This document shows, piece after piece, positions 29,228 through 40,458 of a DNA stretch of 64,000 nt. The number at the start of each line of letters is the position of its first letter. Positions within the stretch are counted from its first letter, which is position 1. A model generated the notes under the pieces. The model ran no database searches. It worked only from the letters and a program-made list of their open reading frames with translations, and was not told where the DNA came from. The position numbers and the translations under genes were made by a program. Source of the DNA: Saitoella complicata NRRL Y-17804 (Eukaryota; Ascomycota; Saitoellomycetes; Saitoellales; Saitoellaceae); NCBI RefSeq assembly GCF_001661265.1, contig NW_017566995.1:310001-374000 (forward strand). Direction: 5' to 3'.

Positions 29228-29574
29228 CCTGGGCTATTTTTATGACGAAGAAGATGGACGGGAAAGAGGGAAGGCCGGGGGAGGGAAGCTGGACTTTTTT
29301 CGATTTCCCGGAGTCGTCGGTATCGTAGACATGGCCTGCAAGGTCAAAAATGGCCAGGGGGGTGGATGAGGTTATGTGATTGAAGATCGTCGAGACTTGG
29401 ATTGGCTTTATAAGATAAGAACAAGATGAACATAGTTATCTCTGTCCATTCACATATCCATCTTCCCATGACGCTCCCCACATGCAATCCGTGCTCACCG
29501 GTACCGACATCAGGACCAACTAAACCCAAGAGAACTCCAATTGAACGATCAATACCCGGCAATGCCACCAGGCA
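29228..29574. promoter_or_regulatory. Divergent promoter between mL67 and UVRAG genes
   Basis: About 350 nt between two divergent start codons, so it should hold both promoters. An out-of-frame ATG at 29562, 13 nt before the UVRAG start, would be met first by a scanning ribosome if it lies in the mRNA. Confidence 0.5.
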
Positions 29575-31366
29575 ATGCCTCAAGATCAATCCTCAAGTCG
29601 GCACAGGATCAATGGAGATGACGATGTCCCTGACGGCTCCGGTTCTGGATCCAAGAAACCGCCGAAGGGCGTACCGGTATTGCCGGCTTCTCAGGTGCGT
29701 TTGCAAACGTGGGGTGACTGCGGTGATAGAGATACTGATCTGGTTGTGTAGAGGAAGTTGAGACATCTCACTGGTATCACGATCAGAAATATCTCCGTGC
29801 CGGATACTACACCGTCCAAAGCGCGAACGCGGCCGTCATTCTCGACAATAACATCTTCCAGCACCGTCACCTCACCAATGCGTCCAGGCCTCGGCTCACT
29901 CAGACGACGCTCCACACGGGTCGGTATGAGCGTGGATGACTTAGCCGACTCGGTCGTGAGACAGGCGAAGCTAGAAGATGCAATGAAGGGAAGATTGGTG
30001 GATGCGTTCTTTTCCATCTCTGTGAAGGTGGAGGAAGGGACGGAGGAGGTGGTGTACGTGAGTGAGAAGGTCGAGCGTACAATGAATCCTACGTTCTCGG
30101 CATTCGATCTGTCATCGGCCTCGATCCCCACAGCCCTATCACGCGCAACAACGGTACTACTTCGCATATTCACCCGACTCTCGACAGGTGCGAGCAGGTG
30201 GTCGATCCTGATGGATCTGAAGTTGTCCCTATGCTGCTTGAAGTATCTCGGAAAGAATGTAACAGTAACCGTGGAGATCTTGCCTTGGGTTTGTGCTGAC
30301 AGTTGGCTTACAGCTCACTTCACTGTCATCACCATTACCGCCGAATACTCTGGTTTTCACGTTACGACCCGATGAAGGCGTATATACCCTCCCAGCCTCG
30401 AACGCAATTTCAGACGTACACGACGACATGGTCGGACCAACCAAAGGCATTGCGAAGCACAAATCATATTCGTCTTCATCGCTTCTCAATCTTCTTACAC
30501 TCGATCACTGCCTCGTGGACGCATGTGCTTCACTCGATACCTTCCGGAATCAGATCGCCACTGATGTGCATGAACCGTCGCATACTTTGCCATTGGAGAT
30601 TTCCGAGCGTGCGGCGGCGTTGGAAGATTTACAATGGGCGGTCGCGAGGGAGAAGACGAAGGTGAAGGAGATGAAATCGCGGGTCGCAAGCCTACGGGCG
30701 AATATCGCCGAACGACGATGCACGCTCGCGGCAGCTTATGAGAAAGACGCAAAAGATCGCTCAGAGCTACAATCAATACACAGCACCCTCGCCGAACGAC
30801 GACTCCCCATCTCAGAAATCCACCGCCTCATCACCAAACGCCGCGCAGACCTCATCCGCGGTCTCTGTGCAATATACCCAATCGCCCCCATCCCAAACGC
30901 AGTCCTCTCCTTCGCAATCCGCGGCCTCCTCCTCCCCGACGCAGAATCCGCCCTCGCTGAAACCCTCCCCGACGAGAACCTCGACACAGCCTACGGCCAC
31001 GTCGCACACTTCCTCCACCTCCTCTCCCGCTACCTCTCCATCCCGCTCCGCTACCCCCTCGACCCCCTCGGCTCTCGCTCCAGAATCCGTGACAACACCG
31101 GCATATATAATATCTCGGCTCTGAGATGGTTTCCGCTGCATAGAGGTGGAGCGAATAGTGTCGAGAGGGACCGATGGGATTATGGAGTTTTTCTGTTGGG
31201 GAAGGATGTGGAGCAGGTTATGGGGGAGGTTGGGTTGTTGGTTGTGGATTTGAGGCATATGGGGGCGAATTTGAGGTGGTTGGCGTTGTGGGTGCAGAGT
31301 ATGGTTGAGGAGAGGGTGGAGGAGGATGGAGAGGGAGAGGGTGTAAGGCAGGCTGAGGTAGGGTAG
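29575..31366 (+). CDS. UVRAG/Vps38-like subunit of the Vps34 PI3-kinase complex II
   Basis: Three exons, 29575-29694, 29752-30258 and 30314-31366, join in phase and give 559 aa. RKLRHLTGITIRNIS and a C2-like segment come first. The signature LPPNTLVFTL follows, then a coiled coil (~235-320, AALEDLQWAVAREK...) and the C-terminal membrane-binding domain with RYPLDPLGSRSRIRD, ending in a helical region. UVRAG/Vps38 partners Beclin/Atg6 and Vps34/Vps15 for endosomal sorting and autophagosome maturation. Atg14 shares the PF10186 family, but the PLRYPLDPLGSRS motif favours UVRAG. Confidence 0.85.
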
Positions 31367-31646
31367 CATCTAAAGTATAGCCGCTATGGTACGTCATGAT
31401 CAGAGCATAGTACTCGAACATTCGAATCCTGGATCTCGTTGTGCTCGTTGTTATATCTGTTCAGTTTGCCAGTCCATGTTTGCCCACGAACGTCTTGCTC
31501 CCCCGCGCCTGTCCTGGCTGCAGCGCTGCATCACCGGTCACCGCGCACCGCCGTATATATCGATACACCAACTCATCCTGGATCGCGATTATTTCCAATT
31601 CCCAATCTCAATTAATCCTCTCAAACACTCCATCATCAATCCTCAA

Positions 31647-32309
31647 ATGCCTCCAAACCCAACCTCCCCCTCCTCCCTCCTCTCCCTCTCCGACCAATTC
31701 ACCTTCTACGGCCAATACCACACCCACCGCACAAACATCCTCATCCACATCCTCTGCGTCCCCACAATCTTCTGGACCTCACTCGTCCTACTAAACAAAA
31801 TCCCGGGGGCGCGGTTTGGGATCGAGGCGCCGTGGGTGTTGGGAGGTGGGGAGGTGAGTTTGGGGTGGGGGATTGGGGTGGGGTATGCGCTGTATTTCGT
31901 GTTGTTGGAGCCTGTTGCTGGGGTACGCTTTCCCACTTATCCCCCCATTTATAGCATGATACTGATGAGTGAATGTACATAGGGCATCTACTTTCCCCTC
32001 CTCCTCACCCTCGGCCAAACAGCAACCTCATTCTCCCACTCCCCTCACTCAACCCCCATAGCATCCACCCTCTTCATTCTCGCCTGGGTCGCGCAATTCA
32101 TCGGGCACGGCGCATTCGAGGGTCGGGCGCCCGCGTTGCTGGATAGTTTGTTTCAAAGTTTGGTGTTGGCTGTGTTTTTTGTGTGGATGGAGGTGTTGTT
32201 TGCGCTTGGGTATCGGAGGGAGTTTAGGAAGGGGTTGGAGGAGAGGATCCAAGGTGCGGTGGAGAGGTATAGGGCGGAGAAGGGGAGTAGGGGGAAGAAG
32301 GTGGAGTGA
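31647..32309 (+). CDS. Mpo1-like 2-hydroxy fatty acid dioxygenase (DUF962)
   Basis: Two exons, 31647-31922 and 31983-32309, with a 60-nt intron, give 200 aa. It shows the family's conserved His motifs, FYGQYHTHRTNILIHILCVP and FIGHGAFEGRAPAL, and several membrane segments. In yeast, Mpo1 is an ER Fe2+-dependent dioxygenase that shortens 2-hydroxy fatty acids in phytosphingosine breakdown. The tail is basic. The sequence fits the usual length. Confidence 0.9.
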
Positions 32310-32407
32310 ATTACGAGTGGGGCTTGATGCAAGACGAGTGTACGATTAGCGAATGACGGACAATAGCTATGCAACTTCACTGGCCATGGTATATCTGGTA
32401 TCCCCTC

Positions 32408-33665
32408 CTAAATCCCAACCCCGACCCCCCACACCACCCCCTCCCCAACCCACCCCCCCCTCCTCCCCCTCCCCCCATAGCCATCCCTCCACACCACAAC
32501 CTCCTCAATCCTCCTCCTCGTATCCTCCCTCACAGTCAACCCCTTCATAACCCAAACCAAATACCACTCCACCTCTCTCCGTGTCCGCTTATCTTCTCTG
32601 GCTGTGCGAGGCGTGGGGAAGAGGGTGAGGATGTGGGTGCAGATCTCGTCGTGGGTTCCGGGTTTGTGTTTGTACGCGCGGAGGAGGGTGAGTGCGAGGC
32701 GTGCGAGGTCGATACGGAGGTCGTCTACACCGAGCGTCTCCTTCGTAGGGGACTTGTAAAGTGCGTTGAGGATGTTTCGGGCGTTGACAAAGAGTAAATC
32801 CAGGCAGACACTGACGAGATCGACGATGACAAGTGCGCAGTCTGCGGATGCCTTAGAGGCGATTGCGCAAGCCATTGTGGTTAAATTAGACATGAGGTGC
32901 GGCTGCTTGTTGATGTTTGGAAACGAGACGTGGGCTTTGAGAGACGTCGATATGATTTTGAGGGCGTGTGAGACGGATTCGGCGTACATCCCCACCGGCA
33001 ATCCGGGTGTGTGTAGGACTCGGAGAGAGGTGAGGAGGGTACTCGTCGAGGATGTAGCGGAAGGGAAGAGCGTGCTAGGAAGAGTTGGGGGTGTGTAGTG
33101 CGAGAGGAGGTTGACCGTGGTCGCAGCCGGCTTTGTTTTTCGCTTCTTGGAGGTAGGGAGGGGATTTGTCGAAGGGTTGGTGAACTCATAGTCGTCATCA
33201 CCACCAGCACCAGCTGAGGACGAAGAAGCCAATTGTTTCAGCCGGCGACGCGTATTATCCAAATCTGTCTTTTTCCTGCGTCAGCTCACTCCATATACAG
33301 CCAGTTAAGGAAGAGAACCTTGTTTCGCAATCACGAGGTCTGCTTTATTCCTCATCGACTCCTCTTCGGCTGCCTCATATTTGCGTTTCCAGAAATTGGC
33401 GGCATCGAGGTGGTGTTGTTGCTCTTTCTCCTCGGGTAGAGGGCCAGTGACGATGAGGCCTTCCTTTAGGGATTGTATGTAATCTTGTCCGCAGACGTGT
33501 GTCAGTACCGTAATTGTGTTGAAGGGGAGGAAAAGACGCACCTTTGATGGGAACGCCTGGGGGTTTGGAGCGAAGTAAAGTCACCGCCAACGCAACCTGG
33601 AACGGGAACAGAGCTGGCTGTTTATCAGTACTCTTTACAATCGTATTTGCGGGTCTTGGAGGCAT
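32408..33665 (-). CDS. Unknown coiled-coil protein
   Basis: Three exons fit: 33665-33542, a middle exon (~33474 to ~33321) and 33264-32408, with in-phase joins. The product is about 378 aa. The N-terminal part (FPFQVALAVTLLRSKPPG) leads to a predicted coiled coil (HLDAANFWKRKYEAAEEES... DLDNTRRRLKQL). A Ser/Lys-rich basic stretch (KKRKTKP, possible nuclear signal) follows, then a helical C-terminal region (~150-320, VGMYAESVSHALKIIS and CALVIVDLVSVCLDLLF). I do not recognise the family. It is divergent from the BRCT gene with about 155 bp between starts, so they may share a promoter. Confidence 0.65.
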
Positions 33666-33820
33666 CGTAATGAACAAGAAGGGAGAAAAAGAGGAGGAGT
33701 TCGGTTCGCGGGTTGTCGGCGTGATGCTTCGTACGTGTTCCGCCACCTTGAACTGCAGCTTACAAACAAACGCGTACACTGAAGATATCGACCAGTTAGC
33801 CAGCACATGCCAAAGCAGCG

Positions 33821-36469
33821 ATGAGAGACCGAGCAGCAGAGTATGACTTGACGCGTTCAGCGCGTCCTCTCGCTCGCGTCGTCTTATGCTGTACCTCCGT
33901 TCCCTCCGACATTCGATCCCTCGTTGTGCAACAAGCGACGAAGATGGGGGCATCGTACAAGGCGGATCTTACCTCGGATGTGACGCATCTCATTGCGGGA
34001 GATATCATGACGCCAAAGTACAAATTCTCCACGAAACATCGGCTGGATGTAAAGTTGATGAAGGTGGAATGGATTGGGGCGATGTATGAGAGGTGGTTGG
34101 AAGGGGAGGATATCAACGTTGAAGAGGTGTGAACAAAGAGACTCTTATCTTGCTGAAGATAACTGACCACTGTTTCACAGTATTCCGAGAAATTCCTGTT
34201 ACCGCCGTTTCTCAACCTCCGAATTTGCGTCACCTCGCTACCTCCGTCTGATCGCCAGAAACTTCATTCTCTCATTACGTCGAACGGCGGCCATTACTCT
34301 CCAGACCTGTCAAAGACCTGCACACATCTCATCGCTGCCTCAAAAGAAGGCAAGAAATACGAATATGCTGTCAAGTGGGGTATCAGGATCGTCGGGCAGG
34401 AGTGGGTACGCGACAGTCTTGTGAGAGGAGCTGCCTTGAGCGAGGAACTGTACAGTCTTGATCTGCCAGAGGAGGAGAGGGGACGCGGTGCATGGGACAA
34501 GGCTATCGAGAAAGCGGAAGGATTGGCGCCTGCAAAGAAGAGAAAGCAGGTCTCGAGAGTGGACGAGGACGAAGACGACAAACCGGTTCTCAAGAAAAAA
34601 CGGTCGCAGTTATCGCAAAGTTTTCTTGGTTCTGCGCCCACTTCGAACAAAACCACCCCAGCAGGAGCTGCTCCTGTGGACGACCTCTGGAAGGACATTT
34701 TCCACATGAAGCCCCTGGCCGCTTCAACACCCATCAAACCCCAGGCTGACGCCGCATGGCATTCCGATGACGAAGAAGAGCTCGATCTATCCAAAGTACA
34801 TCCGCCACCAGCATACGATGAATCCGGAACTCCAGCACTCGACGAGCCAGAAGAAGAGAAGCAAAAGGAAAAAGGTATCTGGTCTGGTGTGTACTTCTAC
34901 CCATGGGGCTTCAGCGAAGAGAAGGCCAACATCCTCTACATCTACCTCACGTCACATGGCGGACATTGCGTCGACACGTTATCCGCTCTTCCACATGACA
35001 AGCCCGAGCGTTCGTTTGTGGTGGTCTCGCATAGCGTACCAATTGTCGATTGCCCGAATGTACCGTCAGAACGAGCGACGTTGGTTACGGAACAGTGGTT
35101 GGAGCGGTGTGTGCACTTCGGACGGAGGGTGGAGATTGACGACTGGGTTGTATCTAGACCGTTGGTACGGACGCACATTCCGGGAATGAAGGGACTCACG
35201 ATAGCCATGACAGGGTTTACTGGGGTTGATCTCTTGCACATGTCGAAACTCATTAACATTCTCGGCGCAAGCTACAGCGAGACATTGAGGCGTGACACGA
35301 GTGCGTTGATTGCGCTGAAAGCTGAGGGAAGGAAGTGGAAGATGGCCGGAGAGTGGGGTGTTCGGATTCTTTCGCGCGAGTGGGTGGAGGACGTGGCAAG
35401 GAAAGGGGAGGTTCTGGGTGTAGGTCGATATGCGATGGATGGGTTAGGCGGAGGAGAACTTCCGAAGCGTGAAGGTGAGTGCCGTATGCAACAGGTCGTG
35501 GAGAAGATGGTTAATGACAGTGCAGTACAGCCGATGGGACCCCCCCTAATGACGAGGGAGAAGCAGAAGGAGAGGGGATCAGAACGACGCCTGGAGGAGG
35601 GACACAGCAGCAGGAGACTCTCGATGAGAATGAGTGATGAAGATGATGAGGTGATTGACAAGAAGAAAGTACGAAATGCAACTCGTGCGCGAGTGTTGGA
35701 GGGATGCACGGTTTGCGTGAGCTCCAAGTTGTCCGACATGACGTCAGAATACCTCGCCATTGCCGTATCCCTGGGAGCTAACACGGTGCAAACTTTCTCT
35801 GCTGGAGCTGGGATTACGCACCTGGTGCATGAGAGTTCGCGGCATGCCGATGCACATCCAGACTTTCGGGCTGCCAAAGAAGCAGGATGCAAGATCATTT
35901 CTCCGTCATGGCTGTTCGAGTGCCGGAAGAAGGCGACAAAGGTGGACGAGGCTATATTTCCTCACACTCACGCTTTTGAGACGGATGCGAAGGAACGGGT
36001 ACTGGCGGATGTTGGTGCGAAAAGGGCATATTCGGCACCATCTGCACCAGTACAAGATCCTCGTGTTGCCTCCGGGATCGGTAACCTCGCAAAGCTACTC
36101 CAGAGAAACGTGACAGCTGGTGTCCTTTTCGACACCGCCCCAAAACGCGTCCGAGGCAAACTTCAAGGTCGTGCAACTGCGTCCATCACAACACATCGCT
36201 CCACCTCCGATCCCGCACCTTTTGACGCGGCGCCTAACCCATTGGCTGACGAAGATGCGAGACCAAGTCAGGATGGAGTCAAGTATGATGATCCTGATGC
36301 GCAAAGGGAAAAGAGGAGGATTCTGATGAAGCTAAATGGTGGCGTTGTTGATTTAACCGAGCATGATGATGCAGGCGAGCGAGGGAGGAGTACGAGGGAG
36401 ATGAGTCCGGTTAGTGATTTGAAGCCCTTGAGAACTCGGGCGGCGAGGGCCGCAAGACATATTGGATGA
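33821..36469 (+). CDS. Multi-BRCT replication/checkpoint scaffold (Dpb11/Rad4/TopBP1-like)
   Basis: Two exons, 33821-34126 and 34181-36469, with a 54-nt intron, give 864 aa. I count five BRCT-like repeats: ~20-100 (VVLCCTSV...DVTHLIAG), ~108-180 (LRICVTSL...CTHLIAAS), ~330-410 (GVYFYPWGF...), ~435-510 (GLTIAMTGF...WVEDVARKG) and ~607-690 (LEGCTVCVSS...SWLFECRKK). The Trp of the third BRCT helix is visible in several. Between repeats 2 and 3 lies a Lys/Asp-rich linker. In known fungi this scaffold binds phosphorylated Sld3/Sld2 and Rad9 to start replication and activate ATR. Yeast forms have four BRCTs, so five resembles a more animal-like layout. Confidence 0.85.
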
Positions 36470-36734
36470 GTGTCTGATTATGCACGGTCGCTGCGTCGGT
36501 GGCCTTGTGGTACGTATTCGAGATAGAATATATCCAATGTTCGTCTTACTCGGGTACTGTAAGTTGCCATACGCCGTGAATGCCGAATGAGGAAGTTCGA
36601 CTGTCTACGTTACCTCGCAGCCGCCACAATACCAACCGTAACCTTATTCTTCTCCCAAACAACATCGTACCCAATAAGCAAACACTCAGGAAACATCTAG
36701 TACGCGTACTGACGTTCCGAATATCTACACCAGC

Positions 36735-37177
36735 ATGACAGCAAGAAGAGAAGGCACCGTCATTCCAGAAAACGCGGCCGTAGTCGACCTCACAGAATCT
36801 CCCGGCCTCGCCGCCCTGTTACAAGCAGCGAATGACGTTGCACATATCGATCTATCAAACGAATCAACAGAAGCGTCACCACAGCTCCTACGGCATCCAC
36901 CGCCAGAACCGCCGTCGAATAAGTTGTCACATATCAAATGCGTGATCTGTTTGGAGTCGCCGACTGATCTCGCTGCAACGCCGTGTGGTAAGTTATCCAT
37001 GGATTTTCATGAGAGACAGGTAGAACTGACATGAGTGTAGGGCATTTGTTCTGCGATTTGTGTATTCGGTCAGCGATTCAGACGACGGCAGGGAGTGGGG
37101 GGAAGTGTCCGGTATGCAGGAGAAAGTTGACGGTGAAGCAGATCATACCACTCGAGATCAAGCTTGGTCGGACGTGA
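36735..37177 (+). CDS. RING-finger protein, SUMO-targeted ubiquitin ligase-like (Slx8/RNF4 type)
   Basis: Two exons, 36735-36987 and 37041-37177, join in phase for 129 aa. Residues ~75-118 form a C3HC4 RING (CVICLESP, TPCGHLFCDLC, KCPVCRRKL). Upstream are two SUMO-interaction-like motifs flanked by acidic residues, AVVDLTES (~16-23) and HIDLSNES (~37-44). The small size, C-terminal RING and N-terminal SIMs match STUbLs such as Slx8 or RNF4, which ubiquitinate SUMOylated proteins in DNA repair. It lies beside the BRCT scaffold gene. The SIM reading is by eye. Confidence 0.78.
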
Positions 37178-37225
37178 TTGGATGGTATGATATATCAAGG
37201 ATGTTATTGAGGCCATGCTATGCTA

Positions 37226-38773
37226 CTATGACGCTGGAGCAGCCGAAGCATCCGCGCTGGCCGCGGTCTTTCGCTTCTTCTTCTTCTTCTTCTTGTTCTT
37301 CTTCTTTTTGGGTTTGGCTACTCCATCATCTGCGTCTTCAGTCTGCTCCTCAATATCGTCATCTTCATCCTCGTTCTCGTCTTCTCCCTCCTCTTCCGCT
37401 TGTCTCTTCTTCCCTGTACTTGCCTCATCATCGCGTTCGAACAAACACACAAAGAACCCAATGGTTCCGTCCTTTCCTGGCGTACATCTCACAGCTCCTT
37501 CTGCAATGTCAACGTCTCCACCTGCTTCTTCCGGGATACTTCTGCTATCCCAAGTGGGAAGACAGTGCGCACGCTTCGCAACCCTCCATTGCCTCTGCTT
37601 CGCAACTTTCGACGCAAGGATCCTCAGCACGACATGCTCATTCTCAATCGCATGAATCGAGCACGTAGAATACGTAATCCTCCCGGCTTTAGGAAACGCC
37701 ATAGCATGCTGAACAAGCGTATTCTGGAAATCCGCCAAAGACGCAAGACGCTCGTCATCCTTCACCTTCTCCTCCGCTTCCTCCTCTTCCGTGGCGGCAG
37801 CTTTGTTGTCTAAGAGGTAATCAAGACGATTCACGATTCCTGAGCCCGAGCAGGAGGGGTCGAGGAGGATGTGCGTTACGTCCTTGTATTTCGGATCCAT
37901 TGGCTTGACTTGTGTGAAATCACCAAGCACGGTTTCGATGACTTTATCCGCACCAGCTTCCTTCGTTCGTCGACTCAAGATCCCATACCGGCGCTCATCT
38001 CTCTCGAACGCAAAGATCGTCCCTTTACCCTCCATCACAGCAGCCAAATGCGTCGTCTTGTTTCCGGGTGCGGCACAAGCGTCGATACAGACCTCCCCTG
38101 GCGGCGGATTCAGAATCGCAGCTGGGAAGCAAGAAGCCTTATCTTGTAGGATAAGGGTGTGATTCACGTACAGCGGATGCTGCGAGAAATCCGTAGCGGG
38201 AGGGAAAGCGAGAAGTGACGGCACATGCGGGTCGATATAGAACGGTGGTCTCGCAGGATCCGCAAATGGAGGCGACAAATCCGTAAGCATCTGCACTTGC
38301 GTATGCGTCTTCTTGAACTCCGCCATAATTTTATCCAGTTGCGCCAGAAGCGTGTTAACACGCACCCACCGCGGCAGGAAGACATCCTCCTTCTTCGCCA
38401 ATGCCGTGATATCCTTGACGCCGAGCCTCACCTTCGCCTTCACAAACTCTGCATTCAATCGTGCTTTATTCCGCATCACCGCATCCTTGATCGGTCCCTT
38501 TCCAGTCGTGATACCCTTTTTCGTACACAGAAGGTCATGAACGAGCAACACCACCAACTCCTTCTCCTTTCCCAACTTCCTCTCCAAGTCGTAGAGCTTT
38601 GAGCGGGAGATAACGTCGGTCAACACATCCCTGTATTTGAGAGTCTCGAGAAGGAGGGCGTACGTCCGTTTCGGATCGGCGAGCTTCGAATTAGACAGCG
38701 TCAACGACTTGATGGAGCCTTTCCTTGCGTCGAGGTCTTTGAGGACCTTTGCGGCCTCCATGTAGAAGTTCAT
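37226..38773 (-). CDS. 25S rRNA m5C methyltransferase, Rcm1/NSUN5 family
   Basis: A single exon encodes 515 aa. The RsmB/NOP2/Sun architecture is clear: an N-terminal helical region, an SAM-binding motif DACAAPGNKTTHLA near 230, DPSCSGSG (~308, the release cysteine motif) and TYSTCSIHAIENEHVV (~370, catalytic Cys in TCS). Positive lysine-rich C-terminus (PKKKKNKKKKKKKRK) is a nucleolar-type signal. Rcm1 methylates a single cytosine in helix 70 of large-subunit rRNA. The N-terminal FYMEAAKVLKDLDARKGSIKSL matches the NSUN5 branch rather than NOP2. Confidence 0.92.
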   Translation of the reverse strand: MNFYMEAAKVLKDLDARKGSIKSLTLSNSKLADPKRTYALLLETLKYRDVLTDVISRSKLYDLERKLGKEKELVVLLVHDLLCTKKGITTGKGPIKDAVMRNKARLNAEFVKAKVRLGVKDITALAKKEDVFLPRWVRVNTLLAQLDKIMAEFKKTHTQVQMLTDLSPPFADPARPPFYIDPHVPSLLAFPPATDFSQHPLYVNHTLILQDKASCFPAAILNPPPGEVCIDACAAPGNKTTHLAAVMEGKGTIFAFERDERRYGILSRRTKEAGADKVIETVLGDFTQVKPMDPKYKDVTHILLDPSCSGSGIVNRLDYLLDNKAAATEEEEAEEKVKDDERLASLADFQNTLVQHAMAFPKAGRITYSTCSIHAIENEHVVLRILASKVAKQRQWRVAKRAHCLPTWDSRSIPEEAGGDVDIAEGAVRCTPGKDGTIGFFVCLFERDDEASTGKKRQAEEEGEDENEDEDDDIEEQTEDADDGVAKPKKKKNKKKKKKKRKTAASADASAAPAS

Positions 38774-39184
38774 CTTGGCCGGAGATCACCCGAGGCCGTG
38801 GTTATGGGTTCGGGGTGTATGTGGTTGCTTACGGTATCGATGTGGGGATGCAGGACTTTTCGGGGCCGCAGCATCACGGATACCACCCCCGGTGAAATTT
38901 ATGGGTTGTACAAAGGTTACGAGTGTGGATGGGATTACGGACATAGGGGTGGGATTGCACAGTGTCAATGGGTATATTTTATCACTTTTACTATCCGTCC
39001 TGAAGAACAATCAACTTTCCGGGGTTCGCAACATGCAATGAATTCTCATCATGTGCTCTCAAGCCTCGACAACTGGCCTTCAACGGTCGTTCTTAGCATA
39101 TCACTTTCCGTCATCATCGCCAAGTCTCGCCCTCCATGGTACCACTCTCAGACAACCCTCATGTGATGCTAGGCCCCTCCTCCA
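38774..39184. promoter_or_regulatory. Intergenic, upstream of Rcm1 and downstream of Csl4
   Basis: About 410 nt with short frames only; no recognisable gene or repeat. Confidence 0.3.
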
Positions 39185-39833
39185 TCAAACAGGCTTCGCA
39201 CACTTCCTCTCCTCAACAACCCCCGTCTTCGGACACCTCATCTCACCATAACTAACCGGATACATCATCTCCCCACTCTCCTCACACATCGCAAAAACAA
39301 CCCCCAAATCATTCCGTGCCGTACTCAGAAAGTAGGAATATTGGTCGCCGAGGGAGATGATTTGGGCGCGGATGATGTCGTTGGGGCGGAAGGAGGAGTA
39401 GATTTTTGTGTGGGAGGTTTGGGTTAGACGGATGTCTTGTTGGCTGTGGCAGGAACGTAAGTGAGTACCACTCAGGTAAATGGGGGGGAGAGACATACCG
39501 AATGATCCCCTGGAACTCTTCTCTACACGCAACATCCCCCACAACCAAGATATTCACCACAGCCTGCTTGGGACTAATCCTCACCACCCGTCCCAACACA
39601 ATATTCCCCTCGCCTGGTACCACATTGCCCTCACCGCTCTCTTCCTCGCCGGTGACGACAGAGAGTATTGGTAATGAGTTTGAATCTGAGGAGGAGGGGA
39701 TGGTTGTGGTGTAGCCTGATAGCGAGGCGTGGATTTGGTCGTGTGAGGCGTAGGTGCCCGGGCCGGGGATGAAGGCGGAGGTGGGGGCGAGGGGTTGGCC
39801 TGTGATTGCTATTGAAGGTGGTGCTGTTGACAT
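39185..39833 (-). CDS. Exosome cap subunit Csl4
   Basis: Two exons, 39833-39499 and 39443-39185, with a 55-nt intron (GTATGT donor), give 197 aa. The ATG at 39833 is the first; a TTG lies two codons upstream in frame. The N-terminal domain has PGPGTY, as in Csl4. An S1-type barrel follows (GRVVRISPKQAVVNILVVG... IIRAQIISLGDQYSYFLST). The tail holds the C-terminal zinc-ribbon-like motif (MMYPVSYGEMRCPKTGVVEERKC). Csl4 caps the RNA exosome ring and recruits Rrp6/Rrp44 substrates in nucleus and cytoplasm. Confidence 0.88.
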
Positions 39834-40061
39834 ATTCAAGCGGATCGAGGGTGTTCCAAGGAGGGTTTGCTGTGGGTAACTTTCTGCGGCCTCGATACCG
39901 GTAAGGTAACGTGCACCTGCAGCGCGATATATACGGTACGGTACCGAACGACGTCAAATTGCAGGTGAGCGACAAATGGCAATTAAAACAGAAAGCACAA
40001 ATATGAGTCCTTCCCGTGGTCTGGTTTAATGACGAGCACAATCTCAAAAATATGTCAAAAA

Positions 40062-40133
40062 TGAGGGACACCTGACTTGAACAGATAACCTTACGATCTG
40101 GAGTCGTACGCGCTACCATTGCGCCAGCCCCCC
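40062..40133 (-). tRNA. tRNA-Trp (anticodon CCA), copy 2
   Basis: A 72-nt intronless gene in minus orientation. It is identical in body to the copy at 51032-51103, with T-stem ATCTG/CAGGT and T-loop TTCAAGT. A TTTTTG tract follows on the minus strand. Confidence 0.95.
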
Positions 40134-40458
40134 GAATTTGTGTTCCTCGATGCCCTTAACAAATAGACTACCTCTAACTTGGGCAGGTCGATCGCTCATT
40201 ATGGATCCTTAGGCAGCTTACGATAACCTTACGAAGCGACGTCCTATAAAATTCAAGTAAATTCAACCTGATCCCTCATCTTCCGCCAGTTGATCAACGA
40301 CCGCAACCGTGGCTCGACTCTTCCTCGCTCTATCCGTCCTCGTCCTCTCAGTTCTCCTGGCTCTCTTCTACTCGCCCTCCACGCTCCGCTCCGTCCTCCG
40401 TCGCGTACCCTCAAACCTCGCCAAGACCGCATCTTTCAGTACTTCGTCCATCACCAGA

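Noticed and set aside
37226-37668. Plus-strand Ser/Phe-rich frames opposite the Rcm1 C-terminus
   Set aside because: They are the complement of the lysine-rich tail codons and carry no domain.
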